Notes: a model not told the origin generated them from the sequence alone. 64,000 nt of DNA from Loktanella sp. PT4BL (GCF_003201935.1 NZ_QJJL01000003.1:620001-684000), one strand, 5' to 3'; positions 53,180-63,891 are shown, counted from the first letter of the stretch. Numbers and translations: made by a program.

Positions 53180-53215
53180 CCTCGATGCCCTTATCCGGTA
53201 TCGGGGTTTTTTATT
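53180..53215 (+). terminator. Terminator between SAM-II riboswitch and metZ (attenuator)
   Basis: CCTCGATGCC (53180-53189) pairs with GGTATCGGGG (53197-53206), with two G-T wobbles, followed by TTTTTTATT. A competing palindrome AGGTTGATCAACCT (53169-53182) overlaps its 5' arm, giving a plausible anti-terminator. It lies 17 bases after the riboswitch core and about 30 before the metZ start. Confidence 0.85.
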
Positions 53216-53242
53216 GCGTGCGGCATGCGCGAGGAAGAAAAG

Positions 53243-54418
53243 ATGGATACGTGGAAAAAACGCACCAAGGCGGTGCATTCAGGGATCAGACGCAGCCAGT
53301 ATAACGAGGTCAGCGAAGCGATATTTCTGACCCAGGGCTTTGTGTATGACACAGCCGAAGACGCCGAGGCGCGGTTCATCAAGGCGGGCGCGGACGAATT
53401 CATCTATGCGCGTTACGGCAATCCTACCGTGGCGATGTTCGAAGACCGGATTGCAGCCCTTGAAGGGGCCGAGGACGGGTTTGCCACGGCCTCGGGTATG
53501 GCCGCGGTCAACGGGGCGCTGACGTCTATGCTCAAGGCCGGCGATCATGTTGTATCTGCCCGCGCGCTCTTCGGATCGTGTCTTTATATCCTCGAAGAAA
53601 TCCTGCCACGTTATGGCGTTGAGGTGACCTTTGTCGACGGCACGGATCTTGCTGCCTGGGAGGCCGCGATCCGGCCTGACACCAAGGTCGTGTTTTTCGA
53701 AAGCATCTCGAACCCGACGCTGGAAGTGACTGATATTGCGGCCGTATCCAAGCTTGCCCATGCGGTAGATGCGACAGTCATCGTGGACAACGTCTTTGCA
53801 ACGCCGGTCTTTTCAAATGCGTTGGAACAGGGGGCCGATGTGGTTGTCTATTCGGCGACCAAACACATCGACGGACAGGGCCGTGCGCTGGGCGGGGTGA
53901 TCCTCGGGACGCGTGAGTTTATCCGTGGCACAGTCGAACCCTATATGAAGCACACCGGTGGTTCGATGTCGCCGTTTACCGCGTGGATGATGCTCAAGGG
54001 GCTTGAGACAATCGACCTGCGGGTGCGCGCGCAGGCGGCGACGGCGCAGTATCTGGCCGAACAGCTTGAAGCGGACGGCAAACTTGCCAATGTCATCTAC
54101 CCCGGTCTTGCCAGCCATGCGCAAAACGCGCTGACCAAGGCGCAGATGCAGGCTGGCGGTACTGTGCTTGCGATTGATGCAGGGTCGCAAGAGGCGGCCT
54201 TTGCGCTGTTGAACGCGCTGGAGATCTGGACGATTTCCAACAACCTTGGTGATGCAAAATCAATCGCGACACACCCTGCGACGACGACGCACCAACGGCT
54301 GACGCCGGAAACCAAGGCGATTTTGGGCATTACTCCCGGACTGATCCGGATGAGCGTCGGTTTGGAAGACCCCGATGATCTGCTGGCTGATCTGCGTGCT
54401 GCAATCGCGCATTTGTGA
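53243..54418 (+). CDS. metZ: O-succinylhomoserine sulfhydrylase
   Basis: MetZ makes homocysteine from O-succinylhomoserine and sulfide for methionine synthesis. The 391-residue PLP enzyme of the Cys/Met-metabolism family has the cofactor Lys in YSATKHIDGQGR (K207). The FATASGMAAVNGAL phosphate-binding region and SMSPFTAWMMLKGLETI are also typical. The ATG at 53243 is preceded by GAGGAAGAAAAG; another at 53225 is less likely. It is controlled by the SAM-II riboswitch and terminator just upstream, consistent with feedback by S-adenosylmethionine. Confidence 0.96.
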   Translation: MDTWKKRTKAVHSGIRRSQYNEVSEAIFLTQGFVYDTAEDAEARFIKAGADEFIYARYGNPTVAMFEDRIAALEGAEDGFATASGMAAVNGALTSMLKAGDHVVSARALFGSCLYILEEILPRYGVEVTFVDGTDLAAWEAAIRPDTKVVFFESISNPTLEVTDIAAVSKLAHAVDATVIVDNVFATPVFSNALEQGADVVVYSATKHIDGQGRALGGVILGTREFIRGTVEPYMKHTGGSMSPFTAWMMLKGLETIDLRVRAQAATAQYLAEQLEADGKLANVIYPGLASHAQNALTKAQMQAGGTVLAIDAGSQEAAFALLNALEIWTISNNLGDAKSIATHPATTTHQRLTPETKAILGITPGLIRMSVGLEDPDDLLADLRAAIAHL

Positions 54419-54592
54419 TGAGGTGACGCGGGGCCCGTTTCCTGCTTTAATCGGGCAGGTGACGGGGACAAAAAGGCTAGGCTCATGACTGATCCACGCG
54501 CGGAATTGCAACGTATCTACAAAGATATCATTGGAAAATCCGATGCGCTGCCCCATGTTGGGGTGTCGATAGCACCGACGGGGAGCACAGAC

Positions 54593-55696
<1,104 letters not shown>

Positions 55697-55698
55697 AT

Positions 55699-55724
55699 GT
55701 AAGGTGGGTCAAGACCCACCTTAC
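55699..55724. repeat. Palindromic repeat, GTAAGGTGG family, copy 3
   Basis: GTAAGGTGGGTC (55699-55710) and GACCCACCTTAC (55713-55724) form a perfect 12-base inverted repeat with a 2-base loop (AA), directly after the folE2 stop. It differs from copy 1 at one stem pair, a compensated change, and in the loop. Confidence 0.9.
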
Positions 55725-55843
55725 GCCTTGGCACCGTTAACCATACTTACGTCGCCTCAGCCCTTGAAGCCCCTGACGCCCAACACTAGAGTCAGCGTTG
55801 ATAATGGAACGCGGACCCTTCGTCCGAATATGAGGCAGTAGTT

Positions 55844-56464
55844 ATGCAAGACCCCGTCGAGACCTATATGAACCTTGTCCCAATGGTGGTCGAACAGACC
55901 GCACGGGGTGAGCGCGCCTACGATATTTTCTCGCGCCTCCTGAAAGAGCGCATCATCTTTGTGAACGGCCCTGTCCATGACGGCATGAGCCAGTTGATCG
56001 TCGCGCAGCTCTTGCACCTCGAGTCGGAAAACCCGAAAAAAGAAATCAGCATGTACATCAACAGCCCCGGCGGCGTGGTGACATCCGGTTTGTCGATCTA
56101 TGATACGATGCAATACATCCGCCCCAAGGTCAGCACGCTGGTGATCGGGCAGGCGGCCTCCATGGGCTCGCTCTTGCTGACCGCAGGGCATGAAGGCATG
56201 CGTTTCTCCCTGCCAAACAGCCGCGTCATGGTGCACCAGCCATCGGGTGGCTATCAGGGACAGGCCACGGACATCATGATCCACGCCGCAGAAACCCAGA
56301 AGCTGAAAACCCGCCTGAATGAGATCTACGTCAAGCACACCGGCAACACCCTGAAAAAGGTTGAGGCCGCCTTAGAGCGTGACAATTTCATGTCGCCCGA
56401 AGAGGCAAAAGAGTGGGGTTTGATCGACGAGATCGTGGAAAACCGCACCAAAGCCGAGGACTAA
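55844..56464 (+). CDS. clpP: ATP-dependent Clp protease, proteolytic subunit
   Basis: ClpP is the serine protease barrel that degrades proteins unfolded by ClpX or ClpA. The 206-residue protein has the catalytic triad Ser106 (GQAASMGS), His131 (VMVHQPSGG) and Asp180 (LERDNFMS). The length is normal. CTTGAAG at 55763-55769 is a possible heat-shock -35 element, but no well-spaced -10 was confirmed. A terminator separates it from clpX, yet the two are adjacent and in the same direction. Confidence 0.98.
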   Translation: MQDPVETYMNLVPMVVEQTARGERAYDIFSRLLKERIIFVNGPVHDGMSQLIVAQLLHLESENPKKEISMYINSPGGVVTSGLSIYDTMQYIRPKVSTLVIGQAASMGSLLLTAGHEGMRFSLPNSRVMVHQPSGGYQGQATDIMIHAAETQKLKTRLNEIYVKHTGNTLKKVEAALERDNFMSPEEAKEWGLIDEIVENRTKAED

Positions 56465-56488
56465 GGCTTTTTCACAACGCTGCGACAA

Positions 56489-56522
56489 ACAAACGCGGTT
56501 TCGGCCGCGTTTGTCTTTTTTC
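56489..56522 (+). terminator. Intrinsic terminator between clpP and clpX
   Basis: ACAAACGCGG (56489-56498) pairs with CCGCGTTTGT (56505-56514) around a 6-base loop, followed by CTTTTTTCT. It suggests that clpX has its own promoter in the remaining 165 bases before its start. Confidence 0.92.
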
Positions 56523-56687
56523 TGACCAATTATGATTCTATGCCTGATTTACCGAGGAATTAGCGAGTTCTTAATGACGTTGTGAGCATGGTCATTTTGA
56601 CATTGTGGACCTTGGCGGGCTGTCCTAGTGTTGTTGTGAAACAGTCCGAATGATGTTTGACTGACCTGACAGGTCAAGAGGTTTGAA

Positions 56688-57953
56688 ATGGCGAATACGA
56701 GCGGCACCGAAAGCAAAAACACGCTGTACTGCAGCTTTTGCGGCAAAAGCCAGCATGAGGTGCGTAAGCTGATTGCGGGGCCGACCGTCTTTATTTGTGA
56801 CGAGTGTGTCGAGCTTTGCATGGATATCATCCGTGAGGAGACCAAGACCGCTGGCCTGAAAGCAGGCGACGGCGTTCCGACACCTTCCGAGATTTGCGGC
56901 GTTCTGGATGACTATGTCATCGGCCAGATGCACGCCAAGCGCGTGCTGTCCGTGGCGGTGCATAACCACTACAAGCGCCTGAACCACGCCGATAAGACCG
57001 ATATCGAATTGGCGAAATCGAACATCATGCTGATCGGGCCGACAGGCTGCGGTAAGACACTTCTGGCGCAAACGCTGGCGCGCATTCTGGATGTGCCCTT
57101 CACCATGGCCGATGCAACGACCCTGACCGAAGCGGGTTATGTGGGCGAGGATGTGGAGAACATCATCCTCAAACTGTTGCAGGCCTCTGAATACAATGTT
57201 GAACGCGCGCAGCGCGGCATCGTCTATATCGACGAGGTCGACAAGATCACGCGCAAGTCTGACAACCCCTCGATTACACGTGATGTGTCGGGCGAGGGTG
57301 TGCAGCAGGCGCTGTTGAAAATCATGGAAGGCACGGTCGCCTCTGTGCCGCCGCAGGGCGGGCGCAAGCATCCGCAGCAGGAATTCCTGCAAGTGGACAC
57401 AACGAACATCCTGTTTATCTGTGGTGGTGCGTTTGCAGGCCTTGATAAAATCATCGCACAGCGCGGCAAAGGGTCCGGCATGGGCTTTGGTGCTGACGTG
57501 CGCGAACAGGACGATCGCGGTATTGGCGAAATCTTCAAGGATCTGGAGCCGGAAGATCTGTTGAAGTTTGGTCTGATCCCGGAATTTGTGGGTCGTTTGC
57601 CTGTGATTGCAACGCTGACCGATCTTGATGAGGACGCGTTGATCACGATCCTGACCCAGCCAAAGAACGCCTTGGTGAAACAGTACCAGCGCCTCTTCGA
57701 GCTTGAGGACACAAAACTGAGCTTTACCGACGATGCCCTCAGCGCGATTGCCAAACGTGCGATCGAGCGGAAGACCGGCGCGCGCGGCCTGCGGTCGATC
57801 ATGGAAGATATCCTTCTGGATACGATGTTTGATTTGCCCGGAATGGATACGGTGACCGAAGTGGTGGTCAACGAAGAGGCTGTGACATCCGATGTTGCTC
57901 CATTGATGATCCACGACGACGGCAGAAAGAAAGAAACCGCGACCGCGAGCTAA
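56688..57953 (+). CDS. clpX: ATP-dependent Clp protease, ATP-binding subunit ClpX
   Basis: ClpX is the AAA+ unfoldase that feeds substrates to ClpP. The 421-residue protein has an N-terminal zinc-binding domain with C15, C18, C37 and C40, and a AAA+ core with Walker A GPTGCGKT near residue 116. The ATPase includes YIDEVDK (Walker B) and the GYVGEDVE pore-side element. A C-terminal region with [10 protein letters not shown] follows. AAGAGGTTTGAA precedes the ATG. The palindrome GACCTGACAGGTC near 56660 lies just before the start. Confidence 0.98.
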   Translation: MANTSGTESKNTLYCSFCGKSQHEVRKLIAGPTVFICDECVELCMDIIREETKTAGLKAGDGVPTPSEICGVLDDYVIGQMHAKRVLSVAVHNHYKRLNHADKTDIELAKSNIMLIGPTGCGKTLLAQTLARILDVPFTMADATTLTEAGYVGEDVENIILKLLQASEYNVERAQRGIVYIDEVDKITRKSDNPSITRDVSGEGVQQALLKIMEGTVASVPPQGGRKHPQQEFLQVDTTNILFICGGAFAGLDKIIAQRGKGSGMGFGADVREQDDRGIGEIFKDLEPEDLLKFGLIPEFVGRLPVIATLTDLDEDALITILTQPKNALVKQYQRLFELEDTKLSFTDDALSAIAKRAIERKTGARGLRSIMEDILLDTMFDLPGMDTVTEVVVNEEAVTSDVAPLMIHDDGRKKETATAS

Positions 57954-57957
57954 GGTC

Positions 57958-58341
57958 GTGAGCGTCCGTCACATCAGCACCGGGTCCCCCTTCGAGGAGC
58001 AAATCGGCTATAGCCGTGCTGTTGTGGCTGATGGCTGGGTGTTTGTGGCGGGCACAACGGGATATGATTACGCCCGTATGGTCATGCCCGCGACCATTGA
58101 AGAACAATGCGAAAATACCCTTGCGACGATCGCCAAAGCCTTGGAAGAGGCGAGCAGTGGGCTCGACCATGTGGTGCGTGTCACCTACATCGTGCCGGAT
58201 AAAGCGGAATGGCCCAAATGCTGGCCCATTACCTCTCGGGCCTTCGCGCGGGCAAGACCTGCTGCTACGATGATTTCTGCGGATTTGCAGTCGCCGGAAA
58301 TGAAAATTGAAATCGAAGTGACTGCGCGGGTCCCCGCCTGA
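57958..58341 (+). CDS. RidA family protein
   Basis: This 127-residue protein has the RidA/YjgF fold. Members hydrolyse reactive enamine and imine intermediates. Landmarks are GWVFVAGTTGY near residue 27, TLATIAKALEEASSGLDHVVRVTYIV in the middle, and FARARPAATMISADL, with the binding-site Arg. It starts at GTG just 4 bases after the clpX stop, with AAGG in the overlap, so it is probably co-transcribed with clpX. The exact RidA subgroup is not assigned. Confidence 0.9.
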   Translation: MSVRHISTGSPFEEQIGYSRAVVADGWVFVAGTTGYDYARMVMPATIEEQCENTLATIAKALEEASSGLDHVVRVTYIVPDKAEWPKCWPITSRAFARARPAATMISADLQSPEMKIEIEVTARVPA

Positions 58342-58400
58342 ACCCACTGGACCTTTCGGCGCCATTCGTGCATGTAAGGCGCATCAATCGGAGACGTGAT

Positions 58401-58784
58401 ATGAGCCTCGGTCACAACATCAAACGCATTTTCACATGGTGGGACGGTCAGTCTTTCGGCACCCAGCTTTGGACAAGCCGCAACGGCACGAAAGTCGGTG
58501 AGGATGCCGAGGGCAATATCTATTACCGCAACAAGGACGACAGCCGCCGCTGGGTCATTTACAATGGCGACAACGAGGCCACACGCGTGACCCCCGAATG
58601 GCATGGCTGGTTGCACCACACATGGGATCAGCCCCCGACCGAAGTGCCCGTTGCGCATAAAGCATGGGAAAAGCCGCATCAGGAAAACCTGACCGGCACC
58701 ATGGCGGCTTATGCCCCGGCGGGCTCCATCCGCCGGAAGGCACCCGTCGCACGCTCGGACTATGAGGCCTGGACGCCGGAATAG
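58401..58784 (+). CDS. NADH:ubiquinone oxidoreductase subunit NDUFA12-like
   Basis: This 127-residue protein is the bacterial homologue of the mitochondrial complex I accessory subunit NDUFA12 (B17.2). Landmarks are the IKRIFTWWDGQSFGTQLWT start, then GNIYYRNKDDSRRWVIYNG and PPEWHGWLHH-type residues (here VTPEWHGWLHHTWDQPPTE). Alphaproteobacteria carry it, while most other bacteria lack it. The ATG at 58401 has GGAG eight bases upstream. It lies in the conserved NDUFA12-DUF2155-aat-accCB neighbourhood. Confidence 0.96.
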   Translation: MSLGHNIKRIFTWWDGQSFGTQLWTSRNGTKVGEDAEGNIYYRNKDDSRRWVIYNGDNEATRVTPEWHGWLHHTWDQPPTEVPVAHKAWEKPHQENLTGTMAAYAPAGSIRRKAPVARSDYEAWTPE

Positions 58785-58795
58785 GCGCAGTTGTC

Positions 58796-59281
58796 ATGCG
58801 GTCAATCGTTGCATCCACCTTTCTCAGCCTTTCCCTGATCGCGTGCCCGCTTTCCGCTCAGGAAATTGTGACAACACCGATTGATCAGATCCCGCTGGAT
58901 GAGCTGATCGGGCAATTGACGACGGTTCCCAATGAGGAAGAAGAAGAGCTGCTGACGACCGTGACAGAGGCCGTTACGTTGCAAGTGGCCACTGCCACAT
59001 CAGGCGAGCTGCGCGTGTTGGACAAGCTGACGGGCTACGTCACCGACCTGACCCTTGGAACAGGCGAAACCGCCAGTCTGGGCTTTCTCACGGTCACGAT
59101 GAACGAGTGCCGTTATCCGGTCGAGAACCCGTCGGGTGATGCATTTACGGAAATTCTGGTGCGGGATACGCGCGAAACCACCCCGCTTTTCAGCGGCTGG
59201 ATGCTGGCCTCATCCCCTGCGCTGAACGCGATGGACCACCCCCGCTACGACGTTTGGGCGTTGCGCTGTATCACGTCCTGA
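58796..59281 (+). CDS. DUF2155 domain secreted protein
   Basis: This 161-residue protein has a signal peptide (MRSIVASTFLSLSLIACPLSA). The mature part includes GELRVLDKLTGYVTDLTLGTGETASLG and ECRYPVENPSGDAFTEILVRD, the core of DUF2155, ending HPRYDVWALRC. It is expected in the periplasm or outer membrane; its function is unknown. It is 11 bases after the NDUFA12 gene, and its 3' end overlaps the convergent aat by 37 bases. Confidence 0.9.
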   Translation: MRSIVASTFLSLSLIACPLSAQEIVTTPIDQIPLDELIGQLTTVPNEEEEELLTTVTEAVTLQVATATSGELRVLDKLTGYVTDLTLGTGETASLGFLTVTMNECRYPVENPSGDAFTEILVRDTRETTPLFSGWMLASSPALNAMDHPRYDVWALRCITS

Positions 59282-59895
59282 GCTGTCGGAACGGGGCTTT
59301 TTGCATCAAAAGAAACGTCGCGTGACAGGGCTTGCGCCAAGAGCGCATGATAGTGCTCGCGCGGAATTTCAATGGCCCCCAGACTGGCCAGATGCGGTGT
59401 AATGAACTGCGTATCAAAAAGCTGAAACCCCGAGAGTCGCAGCCGGTCGACCAGATAGGCGAGCGCGATTTTTGATGCATCCGTGGCGCGGCTGAACATG
59501 CTTTCGCCAAAGAACGCCGCCCCGATGGTCACACCATAGACCCCGCCGACAAGCCGCTCTTTGTCCCAAACCTCAATGGAATGGGCAAAGCCGGTTGCGT
59601 GCAATTCGCAGTAGAGGTCAAAGATTGTGGCGTTAATCCATGTTTCATCGCGGTCCGCACATCCGCGCACCACATCGGCAAAAGCCGCATCAAAGGTGAT
59701 CGTAAAATCGCTTTGCCGCATCCGCCGCGCCAGACTGCGGGAGATGCGGAAACCGTCCAAGGGGAACACGCCGCGCATGCGTGGATCGACCCAGAACACT
59801 TCCGGATCGTCGCGCCCCTCTGACATCGGAAACACGCCCACCTGATAGGCCTGCAAAAGCAGATCGGCGGTCAGGGTGGGCGCATTATCTTTCAT
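59245..59895 (-). CDS. aat: Leucyl/phenylalanyl-tRNA-protein transferase
   Basis: Aat adds Leu or Phe to basic N-termini, marking proteins for ClpAP degradation by the N-end rule. The 216-residue protein contains YQVGVFPMSEG near the start, WVDPRMRGVFPLD, GFAHSIEVWDKERLVGGVYGVTIGAAFFGESMFS, and DTQFITPHLASLGAIEIPREHY. All are canonical. Its 3' end overlaps the DUF2155 gene. It lies 6 bases from accC on the same strand, suggesting read-through from accBC. Confidence 0.96.
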   Translation of the reverse strand: MKDNAPTLTADLLLQAYQVGVFPMSEGRDDPEVFWVDPRMRGVFPLDGFRISRSLARRMRQSDFTITFDAAFADVVRGCADRDETWINATIFDLYCELHATGFAHSIEVWDKERLVGGVYGVTIGAAFFGESMFSRATDASKIALAYLVDRLRLSGFQLFDTQFITPHLASLGAIEIPREHYHALLAQALSRDVSFDAKSPVPTAQDVIQRNAQTS

Positions 59896-59901
59896 GGGGC
59901 G

Positions 59902-61248
59902 CTAGTGAAGGTGGTCTTCAAGCCAGTGTTCAAGCCAGTGGATGTTATAGTCACCGGTTTGCACGGCTTTTTCGGCCAAGAGCGCGTGGAAGAGCGGGAT
60001 GGTGGTATCGACGCCGTCAACGATCAACTCTCCCAAAGCGCGCTCCAGTCGCGCAAGCGCCTCCGGGCGGTCGCGACCATGGACGATCAGCTTGCCAATC
60101 AGGCTGTCGTAGTAGGGCGGAATGCGATAGCCGTCATAAAGCGCTGAATCCATCCGGACACCCAAACCCCCCGGCGCGTGATATTGGGTAATCGTGCCGG
60201 GGCAGGGTGAAAAGTTCGGCAGTTTTTCTGCGTTGATCCGCACTTCAATGGCATGCCCGTTGATTTGCAGATCGTCCTGTGTGAACGACATAGGCAGACC
60301 TGACGCCACGCGCAGCTGTTCACGCACCAGATCGACACCAAAGATGGCTTCAGTCACAGGATGTTCCACCTGCAAACGCGTGTTCATTTCAATGAAGTAG
60401 AACTCGTCGTTTTCAAACAGGAACTCGATTGTGCCTGCGCCGATATAGTTGATCTTAGCGACAGCATCGGCGCAGACCTTACCGATCCGCGCGCGCAACT
60501 CGGGTGTGATGCAAGGGCCGGGGGCCTCTTCAAAGACTTTCTGGTGGCGGCGCTGGAGTGAGCAGTCACGTTCACCAAGGTGGACTGCGTTGCCTTTCCC
60601 GTCGCCAAAGACCTGAATTTCGATGTGGCGCGGCGTGGTCAGATATTTCTCGATATAGACTTCGTCATTACCGAAAGCGGCTTTGCCTTCGGCGCGGGCC
60701 GAATGGAAGGCCTGCTCCATGTCAGCGGCGGTTTGCGCCACTTTCATGCCGCGGCCACCGCCACCAGCCGTAGCTTTGATGATGACCGGGTAGCCGATTT
60801 CCTCGCCGATGCGCTTGGCATCCGCCAAAGTCGGCACGCCGCCGTCTGAACCGGGCACGCAAGGCACACCCAATGCTTTCATCGTGTCTTTGGCGGTGAT
60901 TTTATCGCCCATGACGCGGATATGTTCGGCTGTGGGGCCAATGAATGTCAGGTCGTGGTCTTCGACCGCCTGCACGAAGGCTGCGTTTTCCGACAGAAAG
61001 CCGTAACCGGGGTGAATGGCCTGCGCGCCGGTGATTTCACACGCCGAGATGATGGCGGGAAACGACAGATAGCTTTGCGCGGAAGAAGGGGGGCCGATGC
61101 AGATCGCCTCATCTGCCATGCGCACGTGCATGGCGTCCGCGTCAGCGGTGGAATGCACTGCAACAGATTTGACGCCCATTTCGCGGCAGGCGCGCACGAC
61201 GCGCAAGGCGATTTCGCCCCGGTTCGCGATAAGAATTTTATCGAACAT
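59902..61248 (-). CDS. accC: Acetyl-CoA carboxylase, biotin carboxylase subunit
   Basis: AccC carboxylates biotin on AccB with ATP and bicarbonate, the first step of fatty acid synthesis. The 448-residue protein starts [25 protein letters not shown]. The ATP-grasp glycine loop ([14 protein letters not shown]) and the catalytic [14 protein letters not shown] motif are present. The length is normal. It lies 10 bases after accB, a standard accBC operon. Confidence 0.97.
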   Translation of the reverse strand: MFDKILIANRGEIALRVVRACREMGVKSVAVHSTADADAMHVRMADEAICIGPPSSAQSYLSFPAIISACEITGAQAIHPGYGFLSENAAFVQAVEDHDLTFIGPTAEHIRVMGDKITAKDTMKALGVPCVPGSDGGVPTLADAKRIGEEIGYPVIIKATAGGGGRGMKVAQTAADMEQAFHSARAEGKAAFGNDEVYIEKYLTTPRHIEIQVFGDGKGNAVHLGERDCSLQRRHQKVFEEAPGPCITPELRARIGKVCADAVAKINYIGAGTIEFLFENDEFYFIEMNTRLQVEHPVTEAIFGVDLVREQLRVASGLPMSFTQDDLQINGHAIEVRINAEKLPNFSPCPGTITQYHAPGGLGVRMDSALYDGYRIPPYYDSLIGKLIVHGRDRPEALARLERALGELIVDGVDTTIPLFHALLAEKAVQTGDYNIHWLEHWLEDHLH

Positions 61249-61258
61249 GGGTCTGCCC

Positions 61259-61753
61259 TTATTCGATGATCACAAGAGGTGCGCCGAATTCGACCGGACC
61301 ACCATCTTCGACCAGAATACGTTTGATCGTACCGGCGCGTGGCGCAGGGATGTGGTTCATCGTTTTCATGGCTTCGATGATCAGGATCGTGTCGCCTTCC
61401 TTGACCGTGGCGCCGACTGTCGCGAAAGGGGCAGCACCAGGTTCAGGGGCCATGTAGACTGTGCCGACCATGGGGGATGTCACCGCACCGGGGTGATTGG
61501 ACGGGTCGGACATATCAGCCGCGGACGCTGCAGGCGCGGCCGGTGCCGCAGGGGCGAGCGGGGCAGGTGCTGCTGCCGCAGGCGCGCTCGCTTGCACAAT
61601 CGTCTGGGTCTGGCGGCTGACGCGCACGTTCAGGCTGTCGTTTTCGCCATAGTCCCTTTTGACTTGCAGTTCAGTCAGATCATTTTCGCGCAACAGCTCG
61701 GCCAGTGCCGCAATAAAGCTGACGTCGCTCTCGTGAGAAGTTTTGTTGCCCAT
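61259..61753 (-). CDS. accB: Acetyl-CoA carboxylase, biotin carboxyl carrier protein
   Basis: AccB carries the biotin that shuttles CO2 between the carboxylase and transferase. The 164-residue protein has an N-terminal dimerisation region. An Ala/Pro-rich linker covers about residues 55-80. The C-terminal biotinyl domain carries the biotin Lys in EAMKTMN (K130). The usual EAMKMMN is changed at one residue only. It is the first gene of accBC. Confidence 0.96.
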   Translation of the reverse strand: MGNKTSHESDVSFIAALAELLRENDLTELQVKRDYGENDSLNVRVSRQTQTIVQASAPAAAAPAPLAPAAPAAPAASAADMSDPSNHPGAVTSPMVGTVYMAPEPGAAPFATVGATVKEGDTILIIEAMKTMNHIPAPRAGTIKRILVEDGGPVEFGAPLVIIE

Positions 61754-61871
61754 GTTTTCCTCGGCCGGTTGCCCATATTATTCTGGCTTTGGCGACGTTA
61801 CGTCACAAAGCATCAGCGTTCTTATAGGGCAAGCCAACGAAGGTGGAAAGCGCAGCGATCTGGAAAAACGC

Positions 61872-62207
61872 TTATACTGTCGTTTCGTCACGATCATCCG
61901 ATGCGGTCGTCGCATCTGCTGCGGTCGGTGGGTTGGTCTCGCTTTCGCTCTCATACGGGAGCATGGGCACGTCGTAAGGGCGCAGTGTTCGCTCTGGTGG
62001 GGCTATTTCCGCCGGGTTTTCGGGGTAATCAGTCCCCGACAATCGCGCCGTCACCACCTGTGCCACGAAGGGTTTCTTGTCAGGCAGTGTGGCACTTGGG
62101 TCTGTTGGCTCGACTGCCTGCACCTTGGTGGTGACAGCGCGGGGAATGATGGGGCCAGCGGCGGCCGCAGCGGCCGCAGGCGCCGGAAAAGAAAGCGGTA
62201 TTTCCAT
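61872..62207 (-). CDS. Ala/Pro-rich protein of unknown function
   Basis: This 111-residue frame starts at an ATG with GGAG eight bases upstream. The product begins MEIPLSFPAPAAAAAAAGPI, has the central KKPFVAQVVTARLSGTDYPENPAEIAPPERTLRPYDVPMLPYE, and ends in an Asp/Thr tail. No signal peptide or membrane segment is seen, and it is probably partly disordered. No family was recognised. It precedes accB by 118 bases on the same strand. Confidence 0.6.
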   Translation of the reverse strand: MEIPLSFPAPAAAAAAAGPIIPRAVTTKVQAVEPTDPSATLPDKKPFVAQVVTARLSGTDYPENPAEIAPPERTLRPYDVPMLPYESESETNPPTAADATTASDDRDETTV

Positions 62208-62276
62208 AATCAGGGCTCCGAAAAGCGTGAAGTTGACACGCCAAAAATCGCTTTTTCGGATTACCGAAACCTTAAC

Positions 62277-62298
62277 CGCAGAGATGAATATCTCTGCG
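62277..62298 (-). terminator. Hairpin after livF
   Basis: CGCAGAGAT (62277-62285) and ATCTCTGCG (62290-62298) form a perfect 9-base-pair stem with a 4-base loop, about 20 bases past the livF stop. There is no strong T-tract on the minus-strand 3' side, so termination is only likely. Confidence 0.6.
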
Positions 62299-62317
62299 AT
62301 TTAAGATTAACGCGGGA

Positions 62318-63067
62318 TCAAATTGCGAGGTATTGCTCGCGCAGCGCGGTGTTTTCCAAAACCTCTTTGGCAGAGCCGTCAAAGACGACCTTGCCAATGT
62401 CGAGGATCACCGCGCGATCCGCCAGTTTCAGCGCGGCAACTGCGTTCTGTTCCACGATCACGGTTGTGATACCCTGATCACGGATCACGCCCAGCGTCTT
62501 GGCAATTTCCTGCACGATGACCGGGGCGAGACCCTCATAGGGTTCGTCCAGCAGCAGCACCTTGATGTCACGGGCAAGCGCACGGGCAATCGCCAACATC
62601 TGCTGCTCACCACCCGACAGGGTGACACCCTCTTGCTTGCGACGCTCACCCAGACGCGGGAACAGCTCGTAAATACGTTCCAGAGACCAGCCTTTGGGCG
62701 GGGCGATCTGGGCAAGTTGCAGGTTTTCCTCTACGGTCAGGCCGGGAATGATGCGCCGGTCCTCTGGGACAAGAGAAATACCGTGCTGCGCGGCTTCATG
62801 GGATTTCATCTCGTGCAGGGGTTTGTGATCCAGCCAGATTTCGCCGTGGGTGACGGCAGGATCGTCCAGCCGCGCGATGGTGCGCAGCGTTGATGTCTTG
62901 CCAGCGCCGTTACGCCCTAGAAGTGCGAGGATCTCGCCCTCGTGGATATTGAAGCTGACGTTCTGGACGATGTAGCTTTCGCCATAATAGGCCTCGACCT
63001 CCCACAGGCTCAGGAAAGCAGGGTGGGTGGCGGCGTTATTGGCGTTCTTGTTGAAAGGTGCGTTCAT
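62318..63067 (-). CDS. livF: Branched-chain amino-acid ABC transporter ATP-binding protein LivF
   Basis: This ATPase of the LivF type powers a hydrophobic/branched-chain amino-acid importer. The 249-residue protein from the ATG at 63067 (GGAG upstream) has Walker A GRNGAGKTST, the Q/Walker region, the signature TLSGGEQQML and Walker B VLLLDEP. HisLoop-equivalent VIVEQN follows. A 30-residue charged extension precedes the core. It follows livG by 54 bases. The exact substrate (amino acid, urea, or other) is not fixed by sequence. Confidence 0.94.
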   Translation of the reverse strand: MNAPFNKNANNAATHPAFLSLWEVEAYYGESYIVQNVSFNIHEGEILALLGRNGAGKTSTLRTIARLDDPAVTHGEIWLDHKPLHEMKSHEAAQHGISLVPEDRRIIPGLTVEENLQLAQIAPPKGWSLERIYELFPRLGERRKQEGVTLSGGEQQMLAIARALARDIKVLLLDEPYEGLAPVIVQEIAKTLGVIRDQGITTVIVEQNAVAALKLADRAVILDIGKVVFDGSAKEVLENTALREQYLAI

Positions 63068-63121
63068 GTTTGTAACTCCGGTGTTGGGCTCGCCGGATCC
63101 CATCGCTGGGACCCGCTGGTA

Positions 63122-63880
63122 TTAGACTTGCGCCTCGCCCAGATATGCTTCGCGCACCTTGGGGTGCCCTTTGATGTTGTCAGGGATGTCTTCCACAAGC
63201 GGGGTGCCCTGCGCGAGCACGGTGATCCGCTCGGCCAGTGAGAACACCACATTCATGTCATGCTCGATGATGGCCATGGTGATCCCGCGCTTTTCGCGGA
63301 TTTCCTTGAGCAGCGCGATCGTGTTCTGCGTGTCTGCCCGCGCCATGCCCGCAGTGGGTTCGTCCAAGAGCAAGAGTTTCGGGTCCTGCACCAGACACAT
63401 TGCCATTTCCAGGCGCCGCTTGTCGCCGCGTGACAGGCTCGATGCGAGCATATCGCGTTTCTCAAGCATATTGACGTCGTCGAGGATCGCCTCTGCCTGC
63501 TGCTGGATACCCTTTTCCGCGAAGATGCTTTCGATCGCATGCATCCGGAACGCGCCATCGCGTTTGGCAAAGCAGGGGATCATCACGTTTTCAAACACAC
63601 TCAGATCGCTGAAGATCTCCGGTGTCTGGAACACGCGGCTGATGCCCATCTGGTTAATCTCGTGCGGGGCGCGCCCCAGCACGGATTGACCGTCAAACAT
63701 CACCGATCCGCTATCGGGGATCAGCTTGCCCACCAGCACGTTCAGCAGGGTCGATTTGCCTGCGCCGTTGGGGCCGATGATTGCGTGGGTGGTGTTTTCC
63801 TTGATGCTCAGGTTCACGTCACCGAGCGCCTGCAAACCACCAAACCGCTTGTTGATGCCTTTTACTTCTAACAAACCCAT
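63122..63880 (-). CDS. livG: Branched-chain amino-acid ABC transporter ATP-binding protein LivG
   Basis: The second ATPase of the transporter has 252 residues. Walker A is GPNGAGKSTL near residue 38 and Walker B is LLLLDEPTAGM, with IIEHDMNVVFSLA after it. The C-loop reads SSLSRGDKRRLEMAM, in which the normal LS-G-G-Q/LSYGD signature is changed to LSRGD. It starts 11 bases after the livM stop, with AAGGAGACAGACG ahead of the ATG. Confidence 0.95.
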   Translation of the reverse strand: MGLLEVKGINKRFGGLQALGDVNLSIKENTTHAIIGPNGAGKSTLLNVLVGKLIPDSGSVMFDGQSVLGRAPHEINQMGISRVFQTPEIFSDLSVFENVMIPCFAKRDGAFRMHAIESIFAEKGIQQQAEAILDDVNMLEKRDMLASSLSRGDKRRLEMAMCLVQDPKLLLLDEPTAGMARADTQNTIALLKEIREKRGITMAIIEHDMNVVFSLAERITVLAQGTPLVEDIPDNIKGHPKVREAYLGEAQV

Positions 63881-63891
63881 CGTCTGTCTCC

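Noticed and set aside
54485-54592. N-terminal extension of FolE2
   Set aside because: The family start MNIHSRDMDR at 54593 has its own ribosome site, and the extra 36 residues are unlike other members.
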